A DNA stretch of 64,000 nt, from contig NZ_JAJOIL010000031.1 of NCBI RefSeq assembly GCF_021209385.1, positions 1 to 64,000 on the forward strand, in the 5' to 3' direction. Both the position numbers and the translations under genes were made by a program. Under the pieces are notes generated by a model that was given only the letters and a program-made list of their open reading frames with translations, ran no database searches and was not told the origin of the DNA. Shown here piece after piece: positions 1-7,944 of this stretch (positions are counted from its first letter, which is position 1; every line of letters begins with the position of its first letter). The DNA comes from Seleniivibrio sp. Lineage in GTDB: Bacteria; Chrysiogenota; Deferribacteres; Deferribacterales; Geovibrionaceae.

Positions 1-120
1 CCCTGGTGGCTTTAGCGGAGATACTACACCTGTTCCCATTTCGAACACAGCAGTTAAGCTCTCCAGCGCCGAGGATACTGTGTGAAGATTAACACATGGG
101 AGAGTAGGTCGCCGCCAGGG
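1..120 (+). rRNA. rrf: 5S ribosomal RNA
   Basis: The first 120 bases have the classical 5S layout. The ends are complementary (CCCTGGTGG at the start, CCGCCAGGG at the end), and the conserved loop segments CATTTCGAACACAG and TGGGAGAGTAGG are present. It is the last gene of an rRNA operon whose 16S and 23S genes would lie to the left of the window. The exact 5' end may be a few bases outside the window. Confidence 0.95.
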
Positions 121-341
121 ATTTTTTTACGTTTAAAATTAGCCTTTATCTACTTCGCATAACTTCGTTGTCCTCAAAAAAACCTTCCTCATGTATATCT
201 ATATACACTCGTCGCTTTTTTATCGTCCGCCTTGTTCTGCTTGCATCTAAAGACTAAGTATAAAACCTCTATTCGTCATTGCGAGGAACAACGTGACGAC
301 GCAATCTAGTCAATATCTATTTCAATAATTATCTGTTTTAG
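121..341. other. intergenic region after 5S rRNA
   Basis: No gene is seen here. The stretch holds a REP-like dispersed repeat (271-308). A TATAAT-like -10 hexamer follows at 345-350, just before the next gene. No tRNA fold was found. Confidence 0.6.
271..308. repeat. REP-like palindromic element (GTCATTGCGAGG type)
   Basis: The segment begins GTCATTGCGAGG and ends GACGCAATCT. The arms ATTGCG and CGCAAT are inverted around about 16 bases. Intergenic palindromes of this type are widespread in bacterial genomes and usually occur in many copies. Only one copy is seen in this window. Confidence 0.6.
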
Positions 342-377
342 GTGTATAATTATGAAAATACACAATCGGAGCGTTTT

Positions 378-1106
378 ATGAAACGACTTCTTATGCTTTT
401 TCTTCTTATTATCCTTACATCGTGTGCAAATATTAAGGATACTGTTGTTCCCCCTACAGATGCAGTTCTAAGAGACGGCTTTAACAATAAAGTTGTCTAC
501 TCTAAAGGCTGTACAAGCGACGGTGCATATCTTAAAGTATTGCACTATCAAGGTATTCTCAGGATACCCACTCCCGCTTTCTTTGCTGGTTTTCCTCAGG
601 ATGAACGTGACTCAATGCTTAGGATGTCTGTACAGATTGCCGCATTCGCATTCTTTAAACAATTAGAGGATTCCGGTGCAGTAGTTCGATTATACTCTGA
701 AGACACAGTGCCTGAAGCTGACAGTATAGTTCTGATGTGTAATATCTCTAAGATTAAGATAGGCATTTATGATAACGGATGGGGCGGTTACGGTTCCGCA
801 GGTGATTTTTGGGAAGCAGAGACTGATTTCAATCTTAAGGTATATAAAAACGGCACTGAGTATGTTCTGAATACCGTTATTGGTAAAGGTCAGCTTAAGC
901 ATGCACCGATAAGTCCTGGGTCTTTTCTTGATGCCATTATACTTTCGGCAAAGATGGCGACAGCCGCCATCAATGGCAGTATGTTTGGAGTTGTTAAGAA
1001 TGGATTCATTGACTATGATATTGACAGAGATGCTAAAAGTCCTGTTGAACCTGCGGCAGGGTTGGCAGCTATAGAGGCGGTTAAACAGCTTGCAACAATA
1101 AAATAG
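378..1106 (+). CDS. hypothetical lipoprotein
   Basis: A 242-residue protein that I do not recognise. It begins with a lipoprotein signal (MKRLL, a hydrophobic run, then the lipobox LTSC with Cys16), so it should be lipid-anchored and face the periplasm. The start at 378 is chosen over a GTG at 342. GGAG at 368-371 is well placed for 378, a TATAAT at 345-350 would put transcription start after 342, and the signal peptide begins at 378. The mature part has no Cys pairs or haem motifs. It contains a glycine-rich stretch (DNGWGGYGSAG) near the middle and an alanine-rich C-terminus. A terminator follows directly. The gene stands alone, so its context gives no function. Confidence 0.8.
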   Translation: MKRLLMLFLLIILTSCANIKDTVVPPTDAVLRDGFNNKVVYSKGCTSDGAYLKVLHYQGILRIPTPAFFAGFPQDERDSMLRMSVQIAAFAFFKQLEDSGAVVRLYSEDTVPEADSIVLMCNISKIKIGIYDNGWGGYGSAGDFWEAETDFNLKVYKNGTEYVLNTVIGKGQLKHAPISPGSFLDAIILSAKMATAAINGSMFGVVKNGFIDYDIDRDAKSPVEPAAGLAAIEAVKQLATIK

Positions 1107-1109
1107 ATA

Positions 1110-1136
1110 AAGGCGACCCCGATAGGTCGCCTTTGT
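1110..1136. terminator. bidirectional rho-independent terminator
   Basis: A nine-base-pair stem AAGGCGACC / GGTCGCCTT with a six-base loop lies between the converging lipoprotein and flavodoxin-like genes. A short T run follows on the plus strand and A/T-rich flanks occur on both sides. Confidence 0.8.
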
Positions 1137-1142
1137 AATTTG

Positions 1143-1784
1143 TTAGCTTACGAGTGACGCACCCAATTCAAAAGCCTTCTGGCGGTCTATGGGAAACTGG
1201 GTTTCACGGCTTTCTTTCTTTGCCTCAGGATCGAATGCGGAACACTCGTATTTAGAGTAATCTGTGAACTGGTATGTATTGCAGGCGGTGATATATTCGC
1301 AGGAACCGAATATTTTGCCCATGTACGTCTTGTTCATTTCAAAGAAATACTCGTAACCGCGTGCCTTCATCATCTCTTCTTTCTGATTCATATCATATAT
1401 GAATCCGGTTTTTATCTTTTTGGGGAACAGGCTGGAATAGTTCTTGTCGTACATCATGAATGGGTAGAAAAGACGTTCCATGAATGAGCGGGTCTCTCCG
1501 GTCACGTCAGCGTAATAAACAGGTGAACCGATAACGAAGGCATCAGCCTCGCTTATTTTCTCCAGAAGGGGTGTCAGACCGTCTTTAACGGCACATTTCC
1601 CGTAGCTCTTGCCGCTGATGAGTTTGCAGGCGAAACAGCTGTGGCATCCTTTAAAATCAATATCGTACAGATGTACTGTTTCTGTCTCGGCACCTTTAGA
1701 TTTAGCCCCTTCAACAGCACTTTCAAGCAACAGAGCAGTGTTCCATTTCTTTCTGGGACTTCCGTTAATTGCGATGAGTTTCAT
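1143..1784 (-). CDS. flavodoxin-like NAD(P)H-dependent FMN reductase family protein
   Basis: A 213-residue protein of the NADPH-dependent FMN reductase / WrbA-like flavodoxin-fold family. The N-terminus MKLIAINGSPRKKWNTA carries the FMN phosphate-binding loop, and GSPVYYADVTG near residue 90 is the second flavin contact. Cysteines at 47, 50, 53 and 64 (CHSCFAC ... C) resemble the compact cysteine cluster of iron-sulfur flavoproteins, although the last spacing is longer than usual, so a 4Fe-4S cluster is possible but unproven. The start is set at 1784: the upstream TTG at 1796 is part of the GGAGG ribosome site. Likely a cytoplasmic electron-transfer or quinone/FMN reductase; the physiological substrate is unknown. 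Confidence 0.85.
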   Translation of the reverse strand: MKLIAINGSPRKKWNTALLLESAVEGAKSKGAETETVHLYDIDFKGCHSCFACKLISGKSYGKCAVKDGLTPLLEKISEADAFVIGSPVYYADVTGETRSFMERLFYPFMMYDKNYSSLFPKKIKTGFIYDMNQKEEMMKARGYEYFFEMNKTYMGKIFGSCEYITACNTYQFTDYSKYECSAFDPEAKKESRETQFPIDRQKAFELGASLVS

Positions 1785-1796
1785 TTTTCCTCCCAA

Positions 1797-2132
1797 GCTT
1801 AGTTAATATACACTTCTAAACCCACTGAAATATTATGTAAACTTCTTTTTGATACAGGAATAAATTGTTTTGTTTTTCAGACATATAATAAACGTCCTGT
1901 GATAACAGAGAAATATTATCATCAGTGTACTATCTGTTTATAAAAATCTTTTACCAAATATTACACTTATGCTTCTTAACAAAATTTACAACAATGGCAA
2001 ATCCATGGTTAAACAAATGAATAATTATTATACAGGATTATGATGAGTTTAATAAATCAACGCATACTTAAATACTGTTAAGCAGGTGTATAATTCACTA
2101 TAAGTCTATGTTTTGCATTTCAGGAGGTTGCT
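1797..2132. promoter_or_regulatory. AT-rich upstream region of the flavoprotein gene
   Basis: No gene is seen in this 336-base AT-rich gap. A TATAAT hexamer at 2089-2094 is a possible -10 for the flavoprotein gene, with no good -35. AGGAGG lies directly before the start at 2133. Confidence 0.4.
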
Positions 2133-3665
2133 ATGAAAAGTAAAAGTGAAAGCGGGCTGTCAAGACGTCGTTTCTTGCAGTCCGGAATGACAGTTGCTGC
2201 TGTAGCGGCAAGCGGTATGGCGATGAACCTTTTGTCACCCTCCGAAGCGGAAGCAATGGTTCCGAAAAAGATACCGACAAAATGGGATAAAACCTATGAC
2301 ATCATAGTGATAGGTTCGGGTTTCGCAGGATTGGCTGCTGCGGCTGAAGCGGCTGCGGCAGGTAAGGATGTTGTTATCCTTGAAAAAATGCCCATGTATG
2401 GCGGTAACTCCATTATAAACGGTGGTGAGTACAACAGCTGGACCGATCTTCTCCATTTGAGAGAAACTTTGAAACTCGGTGACGACAGCGCGGCTCTTCA
2501 TAAAGCAGATACGCTTAAAGGCGGCGACTTCTATGGAAACCCTGAACTTGTACAGATACTTACAGACAATTCCAGTGATGCTTTAAACTGGATGGTAACA
2601 GAGGGCGGACTTAAACTTCGTCCTATCCTCAACCGTACGGGTGGCCACAGCGCCTATCGTACACACACATGTGTTGAAGGCGTCGGGCGCGGATACACGG
2701 AAGCTTTGAAACGCATTGCCGAAAAACGCGGTGCAAAAATAATGCTGAATATGCCCGTAAGCTGGATATGGCGTGAAGAGGGTGACAACAAACCTGTTCT
2801 CGGAGTTGAAGTTGACATCAAAGGCAGAAAACGCAACTTCAGAGCTAAACAGGCAGTAATAATGGCGAGCGGCGGTTTTTCACGCGATATAAAAATGCGT
2901 GCGAGCTTTAACCCTGCGATAGTGCCTGAATTCAACTGTACCAACCAGCCCGGGGCAACAGGCGAAATGCTGAGATATGCACAGGCGATAGGCGCAGACA
3001 GCCTGCAAATGTGTTTTATCCAGCTTTACCCGTATGCTGAACCTGAAACCGGTACGCTGGACAGCCCTGCTGTTTATCCGTTCAGAGGTCCCGGTTACGG
3101 GCTTATCTATGTGGATAAAAAAGGTAAAAGGTTTGTCAACGACCTTGAAAGAAGGGACGTTGTGTCTCATGCAGAGATAAACACAGGCATGAAGCCCACA
3201 TATTCTATCTTCTGTCAGGAAATGATCCCGCTTATGGGAACTCAGGAAGAGGTGGATAAAGGCATTTCCAAAGGCAGGTTCTTTAAAGCCGATTCCATAG
3301 CAGAACTGGCTGGAAAACTTGGTCTGCCGGCAGACACTCTGGTTGCGACAGTTAATCAGCACAACCAGTATCTGAAAGACGGTAAAGACCCCGATTTCGG
3401 AAAACCTATAACTGCGAGAATGATACCTATTGAAAAAGGACCGTTTTACGGAATCGCCCAGTGGCCTGCAGTCCACCATACTATGGGCGGTCTGCGTATA
3501 AATGACACCGCTCAGGTTATAGACATCTGGGGTAATGTGATACCTAATTTCTTCGCATGTGGCGAATCAACAGGCGGTATCCACGGTGACAACAGGCTGG
3601 GAGGAAACGCAATTGCAGACTGTGTTGTTTTCGGCAGGATAGCCGGACGCAGTGCAGCAAAATAA
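2133..3665 (+). CDS. Tat-exported FAD-dependent reductase (flavocytochrome c / fumarate reductase flavoprotein family)
   Basis: A 510-residue periplasmic flavoprotein. A twin-arginine signal (SRRRFLQSG, residues 10-18) ends near the SEAEA segment. The dinucleotide-binding motif GSGFAG is at 61-66, followed by VVILEK and the GGNSIINGG flavin segment. The C-terminal block GIHGDNRLGGNAIADC is typical of fumarate/urocanate/methacrylate-type reductases that accept electrons from cytochrome c. Unlike fused flavocytochromes it carries no haem motif. The seven-haem cytochrome just downstream (53 bases) is the obvious electron donor, an arrangement like two-subunit methacrylate reductases. The substrate cannot be read from the sequence. 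AGGAGG precedes the start. Confidence 0.88.
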   Translation: MKSKSESGLSRRRFLQSGMTVAAVAASGMAMNLLSPSEAEAMVPKKIPTKWDKTYDIIVIGSGFAGLAAAAEAAAAGKDVVILEKMPMYGGNSIINGGEYNSWTDLLHLRETLKLGDDSAALHKADTLKGGDFYGNPELVQILTDNSSDALNWMVTEGGLKLRPILNRTGGHSAYRTHTCVEGVGRGYTEALKRIAEKRGAKIMLNMPVSWIWREEGDNKPVLGVEVDIKGRKRNFRAKQAVIMASGGFSRDIKMRASFNPAIVPEFNCTNQPGATGEMLRYAQAIGADSLQMCFIQLYPYAEPETGTLDSPAVYPFRGPGYGLIYVDKKGKRFVNDLERRDVVSHAEINTGMKPTYSIFCQEMIPLMGTQEEVDKGISKGRFFKADSIAELAGKLGLPADTLVATVNQHNQYLKDGKDPDFGKPITARMIPIEKGPFYGIAQWPAVHHTMGGLRINDTAQVIDIWGNVIPNFFACGESTGGIHGDNRLGGNAIADCVVFGRIAGRSAAK

Positions 3666-3717
3666 ATTATTAACGGGCGGGGTGTATTGCCCCGTCCGAT
3701 CTTATTAAGGTGACGTC

Positions 3718-4353
3718 GTGAAAACTTTGATATTTATCATTATGCTGTGCTTCTCCGGCATTGTTATTGCGGCTGAAAAGCCTGCCTGCCTTGAATGCCA
3801 TCAGGCTGCGGATGTATTGCCGAAAGACCATGAAAAGGTCAAATTTTTGCCTGTGACCTGCCCTGCATGTCATAAAGGCGTGGATATTGGTAAAACAGAT
3901 CCGTTCGCTTCCGGTATTCACCTGAAACACAACGACGGTGTGGAGTGTAGCGTCTGCCACGAGATGAAAGGCAACACGCCTTTCACAGTGAAGGGCGGTA
4001 AAAAAGGTAAGGTTACAGAGGAGACCGACCTTATCAAAGACATGACAGTAAGCTGGCAGACATCTGCGTTTATGGATAATAAGCACGCTAAAGCGGAAGT
4101 TTTCTGCACGGGCTGTCATGGAAAAGAATTGCCGGTATTCGCCGCTGAGGTGAGCAACGACGTTTGTCTGGCATGCCACGGTTCGATGGAAGAGCTTCAG
4201 AAGAAGACAGAACCTATGGAATTTAAGGACAGGAATCCGCATAAATCCCATCTTGGCGACGTTGCGTGTTCCATGTGCCACCACATCCACAGTGAGCAGA
4301 CGGCTTATTGCATAAGCTGTCACCAGAAGTTTGAAATGACTATGCCTAAATGA
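3718..4353 (+). CDS. periplasmic seven-haem cytochrome c (cytochrome c3-like)
   Basis: A 211-residue protein with a cleavable signal peptide (first 19 residues, ending VIAA) and seven CXXCH haem-binding motifs, with cysteines at 24, 48, 77, 130, 150, 184 and 198. Additional histidines (for example HLKH and KSHLG) could supply distal ligands. It follows the Tat-exported flavoprotein in the same direction and probably passes electrons to it from the inner-membrane quinol pool. The start is GTG at 3718, preceded by AAGGTGAC. Two-subunit flavocytochrome systems usually have a four-haem partner, so seven is notable. A strong terminator follows the stop. Confidence 0.9.
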   Translation: MKTLIFIIMLCFSGIVIAAEKPACLECHQAADVLPKDHEKVKFLPVTCPACHKGVDIGKTDPFASGIHLKHNDGVECSVCHEMKGNTPFTVKGGKKGKVTEETDLIKDMTVSWQTSAFMDNKHAKAEVFCTGCHGKELPVFAAEVSNDVCLACHGSMEELQKKTEPMEFKDRNPHKSHLGDVACSMCHHIHSEQTAYCISCHQKFEMTMPK

Positions 4354-4386
4354 AAAAAGCCGGAGTTTTCGCTCCGGCTTTTTTTA
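4354..4386. terminator. bidirectional terminator
   Basis: The stem AAAGCCGGAG / CTCCGGCTTT with a TTTTCG loop is flanked by A6 and T7 runs. It ends the cytochrome gene on the plus strand and ribB on the minus strand. Confidence 0.92.
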
Positions 4387-5013
4387 GACGTGTGCGCCTA
4401 TATATTCCTTGATATCTTCAATACTTATAACCGTGAATCCGTGCTGAACGGCGTATTCCGTTATCTGCGGCAGTTTCATCATTGTTCCGTCGGGATTTGT
4501 CAGTTCGCAGAGAACGCCGCATGGTTTGTATCCGGCGAGTTTAACCATATCAATGGTTGCCTCTGTGTGTCCGTCCCTTTCAAAAACACCGCCTTCGCGG
4601 GCTACGAGGGGAAAAACGTGACCGGGTGAAGCGATTTTTGCGCCGTTCATGACAGCCTGAATAGTTGTGAGCCTGTCTTTGGCGGAAACGCCTGTTGTGA
4701 CGCCTTCCGCAGCCTCCACAGATACTGTGAATGCTGTGCCGAACTGGCTTCTGTTGTTGCGGGTCATCATTTCAAGTCCGAGTTTTGCCCGTTGTTCTTC
4801 TGTGATGCAGACGCAGACGATACCGCTGCAATCGCGGATTAGTCTTGCTGTCTGAGCCGCTGTAAGAGTTTCTGCGGGATAGATGATGTCCCCTTCGTTC
4901 TCTCTGTTTTCATCGTCAACAACGATGATGCCTTCGCCTGATCTCAGCGAAGCCAGAGCTTTTTCCATTCTTTCCTGTGAGTTGCCGAAAATTTTAAGAC
5001 CTGTCTGATTCAT
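4384..5013 (-). CDS. ribB: 3,4-dihydroxy-2-butanone-4-phosphate synthase
   Basis: A 209-residue single-domain enzyme that makes the four-carbon unit of riboflavin from ribulose 5-phosphate. The acidic metal/substrate loop [10 protein letters not shown] lies near residue 38. The C-terminal part has [14 protein letters not shown] and [12 protein letters not shown], the usual active-site segments. It is not fused to RibA (GTP cyclohydrolase II), unlike many bacterial homologues. The gene stands alone, controlled by an FMN riboswitch directly upstream. Its start codon is buried in a 10-bp hairpin whose loop holds the AAGGAG ribosome site, pointing to translational control by flavin. Confidence 0.96.
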   Translation of the reverse strand: MNQTGLKIFGNSQERMEKALASLRSGEGIIVVDDENRENEGDIIYPAETLTAAQTARLIRDCSGIVCVCITEEQRAKLGLEMMTRNNRSQFGTAFTVSVEAAEGVTTGVSAKDRLTTIQAVMNGAKIASPGHVFPLVAREGGVFERDGHTEATIDMVKLAGYKPCGVLCELTNPDGTMMKLPQITEYAVQHGFTVISIEDIKEYIGAHV

Positions 5014-5041
5014 GATGTATCTCCTTCATTACATGAATCAG
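5005..5041 (-). promoter_or_regulatory. ribosome-site sequestering hairpin of ribB
   Basis: On the mRNA strand CTGATTCATG (5041-5032) is the exact inverse complement of CATGAATCAG (5014-5005). The 17-base loop holds the AAGGAG ribosome site, and the ATG start (5013-5011) is inside the stem. This fits the expression platform of the FMN riboswitch. Confidence 0.75.
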
Positions 5042-5087
5042 GGCGTGTTGGGAGAGTTGATTGGTTACGTGTAAACGTGACACATTT

Positions 5088-5227
5088 GAAAATCTCTTCC
5101 ATCCGGACTGTGACCGTCGGCTACGGAATCTAACCGTATCTGCTGTCTCTGCTGTGAGGCAGACGCTCGCGGGCTACCCAGAAGGGATTACCGCCGGTGG
5201 GGACTTGCACCCCGCCCTGAGAATAAA
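5088..5227 (-). promoter_or_regulatory. FMN riboswitch (RFN element)
   Basis: Read on the minus strand, this leader shows the RFN consensus blocks in order: AGGGCGGGGTGCAAGTCCCC, ACCGGCGGTAAT, GGGTAGCCCGCGAGCG, ACGGTTAGATTCCG, then GACGGTCACAGTCCGGATGG, closed by a short TCTC/GAGA P1 helix. It lies between a sigma-70-like promoter and ribB, and should repress ribB when FMN is abundant. Confidence 0.95.
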
Positions 5228-5230
5228 ACT

Positions 5231-5258
5231 AATATACTTATTTTACAGAAAAAAGCAA
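5231..5258 (-). promoter_or_regulatory. predicted sigma-70 promoter of ribB
   Basis: On the minus strand TTGCTT (5258-5253) and TATATT (5236-5231) are 16 bases apart. They sit just upstream of the FMN aptamer and abut the 3' end of the EAL gene, which is transcribed in the same direction. Confidence 0.5.
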
Positions 5259-5259
5259 C

Positions 5260-6825
5260 TCAGCAAAGTTTATCACCGCATATAAGATTTGAAAAATCGT
5301 TGGCGCTGCATGGCTTGCCGAACAGATACCCCTGACCGTATGCCACATTGAAAGACATAAGGTACTCAATTTGTTCCCGTTTTTCTATCCCTTCCGCGAT
5401 GACCTGCGAACCTATGCTGTTTGCAATATTCACGATATTAGGTATAAGGTTAGATTTGATAGAGCCGTGTTCTATCTCCCGCACGAATGAGCGGTCTATC
5501 TTTATGTAGTCAGCGTTTATCTCCCTCAGATACGAAAGACTTGAATATCCGGTTCCGAAATCGTCGATAGAGATGACATATCCCTGCGCCCTTAATTCGT
5601 CTATAGCGACCGAAACCTGTGCAAGTTCAATAAGTTCATCTTCCGTAAGTTCAAGGTTGATGGAGAGTTCGGGATGTTTTTTTCTGTATCCTCCAATCAT
5701 ATCAACAATGGTCTCCGTCTGGAAGTCCGAAGGGAAGATGTTAAAGGATATTTTGAATTCAGGAATCCGGCTAATGATAGGAGTCAGCTCTTCAAAGCTC
5801 TTATCTATGATTATTTGCGTGAATTCCTTTGTTTTGTGCAGTTCTTTGACTATGTGCAGGAATTCGTCGGGAGATGCCACCCGTCCGTCAAAATCAATCC
5901 AGCGGCAGAGTACCTCGCAGCCTATCAGTTTTTCAGTTTCGAGTTCGACAATGGGCTGATAATAGCAGAGTACTCTTTCGGCTGTGAGTCCGTATCTGAA
6001 TCTGTTGCTGAATCCCTTGAATTTTGTAAGCTGGTCATAGAGGAACTTCATAAAGAATATCGTACTGATTGCCGACAGCATGACGATGCCGAAGATCATT
6101 GGCGCTTCTTCCTGAATTATCTCCGAATACGAAACGTATACTGCCGCGCAGATGTTTGATGTTTCCGAACATCTTATGGTCTTCATGCCGTGCATGTCGT
6201 AAATCGATGATTTGCGGATGTATCTGTCGATGGTCAGCGCTTTGTTCCCGCCGTAAAAATATGGCGGTTTATCCTTTTGTACAACATATACGGCAAGGTT
6301 TGACGCCGATATGTCTTTTTTATCTATTTCACTTGTGTTGAAAACAGCATTGAAGTTCCCTATGCGCACAACGTGTGCCATTTTCTCGAAATCGAACAGC
6401 TTGATTGGCACTTTGAGCCATACAAGAGCGCCCTGCGGTGTAACAAGGTCAGGCGGCAGTTCGTCGAAAGGAGTTTCAAGTTTTCCCAGTCCCGAAGTGC
6501 ATATCAGTTTGCTGTTAAGACTGTAGCCTATATCTTTAATATATTTAGACTCAAACTGAGCAAAACGAAGCTGTTTTATCATTTCATCGTCACATTCTTT
6601 CAGGTTTAGTTTGTTCAGTCTGGTGAGGGTGATTCTTATGTCAGAAGATATTCTGTCCATTTCGCTTATATATTTATGGGCATAATTTTCGTTCTTTTCG
6701 GTGTAATCCTCCAGCATAATCGGTACCGCACCGCCGACAAAAAACAGAAAAAGAAAAACTGACATGAAAAAAATCAGCAGTCTGATGGAGTAATTTCTAT
6801 TGAGAAATTTAAAAATAAAATTCAT
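5260..6825 (-). CDS. membrane-bound EAL-domain c-di-GMP phosphodiesterase with CSS-motif-like sensor
   Basis: A 521-residue protein. Residues about 13-35 form a membrane segment. A periplasmic region follows with a cysteine-containing CTSG motif like that of CSS-motif sensor domains, where the oxidation state of the cysteines controls the enzyme. A second membrane segment lies near residue 240. The C-terminal EAL domain has EVLCRW (the EAL signature as EVL), FNIFPSD, ELTEDE, IDDFGTGYSS, KIDRSFV and AEGIE. All expected metal and catalytic acidic residues are present, so it should hydrolyse c-di-GMP. It is transcribed toward ribB and divergently from the PAS-GGDEF gene at 7000, which suggests a local c-di-GMP circuit. 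Confidence 0.9.
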   Translation of the reverse strand: MNFIFKFLNRNYSIRLLIFFMSVFLFLFFVGGAVPIMLEDYTEKNENYAHKYISEMDRISSDIRITLTRLNKLNLKECDDEMIKQLRFAQFESKYIKDIGYSLNSKLICTSGLGKLETPFDELPPDLVTPQGALVWLKVPIKLFDFEKMAHVVRIGNFNAVFNTSEIDKKDISASNLAVYVVQKDKPPYFYGGNKALTIDRYIRKSSIYDMHGMKTIRCSETSNICAAVYVSYSEIIQEEAPMIFGIVMLSAISTIFFMKFLYDQLTKFKGFSNRFRYGLTAERVLCYYQPIVELETEKLIGCEVLCRWIDFDGRVASPDEFLHIVKELHKTKEFTQIIIDKSFEELTPIISRIPEFKISFNIFPSDFQTETIVDMIGGYRKKHPELSINLELTEDELIELAQVSVAIDELRAQGYVISIDDFGTGYSSLSYLREINADYIKIDRSFVREIEHGSIKSNLIPNIVNIANSIGSQVIAEGIEKREQIEYLMSFNVAYGQGYLFGKPCSANDFSNLICGDKLC

Positions 6826-6999
6826 GTACCTACCGCAGAATCAATTTTATTCATAATACCATATAAATTTAAACATGAAACGTAGACTTGACAACTTTGT
6901 GAATCTTAACCTGTATGTATTGGAATTACAATATATCCGTTGCGAAATACGGAATATTAAATTAAGCTCGGGTATATAATCCTGAGGTGTTGACAGAGC

Positions 7000-7884
7000 A
7001 TGAAAAACAGTCACGATTTTATATTTGCTGCGGTGAATGCATTACCAGACCCCGTATATGTTTTTTCTGAAAACGGAGACTATATCGACGTTATCGGCCG
7101 CAGTGCTGGTGATGGAAAAAACCTCATTGGCAGAAATATTTATGAAGTGATAGATAAACATCTCGCCGACAGATTCATTGCGATAATACGCGAAACCATC
7201 ACGAATGACGAACCCAATATTTACGAATATGATTTTGATGATCAAACCTGCAGCATAGGTGCGGCGGAACCGGGGAAGATCTGGTTTGAAGCGCGGGTTG
7301 CCCCTTTCAGCTTCATGGATAAAAGATGCGTATTATGGCTCACAAGGGACATAACGGAACAGAAGAACATTGAGAGCAAGCTGAAAGAAACATCTTTTTC
7401 TGACCCGCTTACCGGTGTTTACTCCCGCAGTTTTTTTATAACGGAGCTTAACAGCTTTTATCACCGATTTCTGCGCACTTTCAGAACTTATTCCGTGATA
7501 TCTGTAGATATGGACGGGTTCCGCGAAATGATGGAAGTATACGGACAGAAGGTCTGCGATTCCATTTTAGTACATATTGCCAGAGTTTTGCAGCGTGTTC
7601 TGCGCCAATCCGATGTTGTCGCGAGGCTTGGCGGAGACAAGTTTTCGGTACTTTTGCCTGATACAGACGTTAAGGGTGCGGAAATACTTGCAGAAAGACT
7701 CAGAAAAGTTCTTGAGTCCAGTGATATAACTACCCCTTCGGGTAAGCTTAAACTCACTGCAAGTTTTGGCTGTTCTCAGGTATCCGCGCAGGATGAGGCT
7801 TATGAAAACTCGGTTTCAAGAGCTGAAATCGCGGTGAGTATGGCAAAACTGGCTGGTAAAAACACAGTTCGCTCCATTCTTTAA
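7000..7884 (+). CDS. PAS-GGDEF protein with a variant GGDKF active site
   Basis: A 294-residue cytoplasmic protein. A PAS domain covers about residues 1-130, ending with a PAC-like VLWLTRDITEQK segment, and a GGDEF domain covers about 135-294. The signature reads RLGGDKF rather than GGDEF/GGEEF: the metal-binding Glu is Lys. The allosteric inhibitory RxxD site (RQSD) is present five residues upstream. The enzyme may be inactive and act as a c-di-GMP receptor, or may be only weakly active. It is divergent from the EAL phosphodiesterase gene. Start ATG at 7000; the ribosome site is weak. Confidence 0.85.
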   Translation: MKNSHDFIFAAVNALPDPVYVFSENGDYIDVIGRSAGDGKNLIGRNIYEVIDKHLADRFIAIIRETITNDEPNIYEYDFDDQTCSIGAAEPGKIWFEARVAPFSFMDKRCVLWLTRDITEQKNIESKLKETSFSDPLTGVYSRSFFITELNSFYHRFLRTFRTYSVISVDMDGFREMMEVYGQKVCDSILVHIARVLQRVLRQSDVVARLGGDKFSVLLPDTDVKGAEILAERLRKVLESSDITTPSGKLKLTASFGCSQVSAQDEAYENSVSRAEIAVSMAKLAGKNTVRSIL

Positions 7885-7892
7885 CATCATTT

Positions 7893-7941
7893 CTCACTGT
7901 TTTACTGATTTCGTGGTAAAATTAAATTAAAAAACGGTGAG
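7893..7941 (+). promoter_or_regulatory. inverted repeat covering the marR ribosome site
   Basis: CTCACTGTTTT (7893-7903) pairs with AAAACGGTGAG (7931-7941) with a single G-T wobble. The second arm contains the GGTGAG ribosome site of the gene starting at 7945. Inside it lies a shorter palindrome TTTTAC-N10-GTAAAA that could be a MarR operator. Confidence 0.4.
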
Positions 7942-7944
7942 CTT

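Noticed and set aside
3670-4323. Open frame of 217 codons antisense to the seven-haem cytochrome
   Set aside because: The sense strand has a signal peptide, seven CXXCH motifs, a ribosome site and a terminator. The antisense frame lacks any of these.
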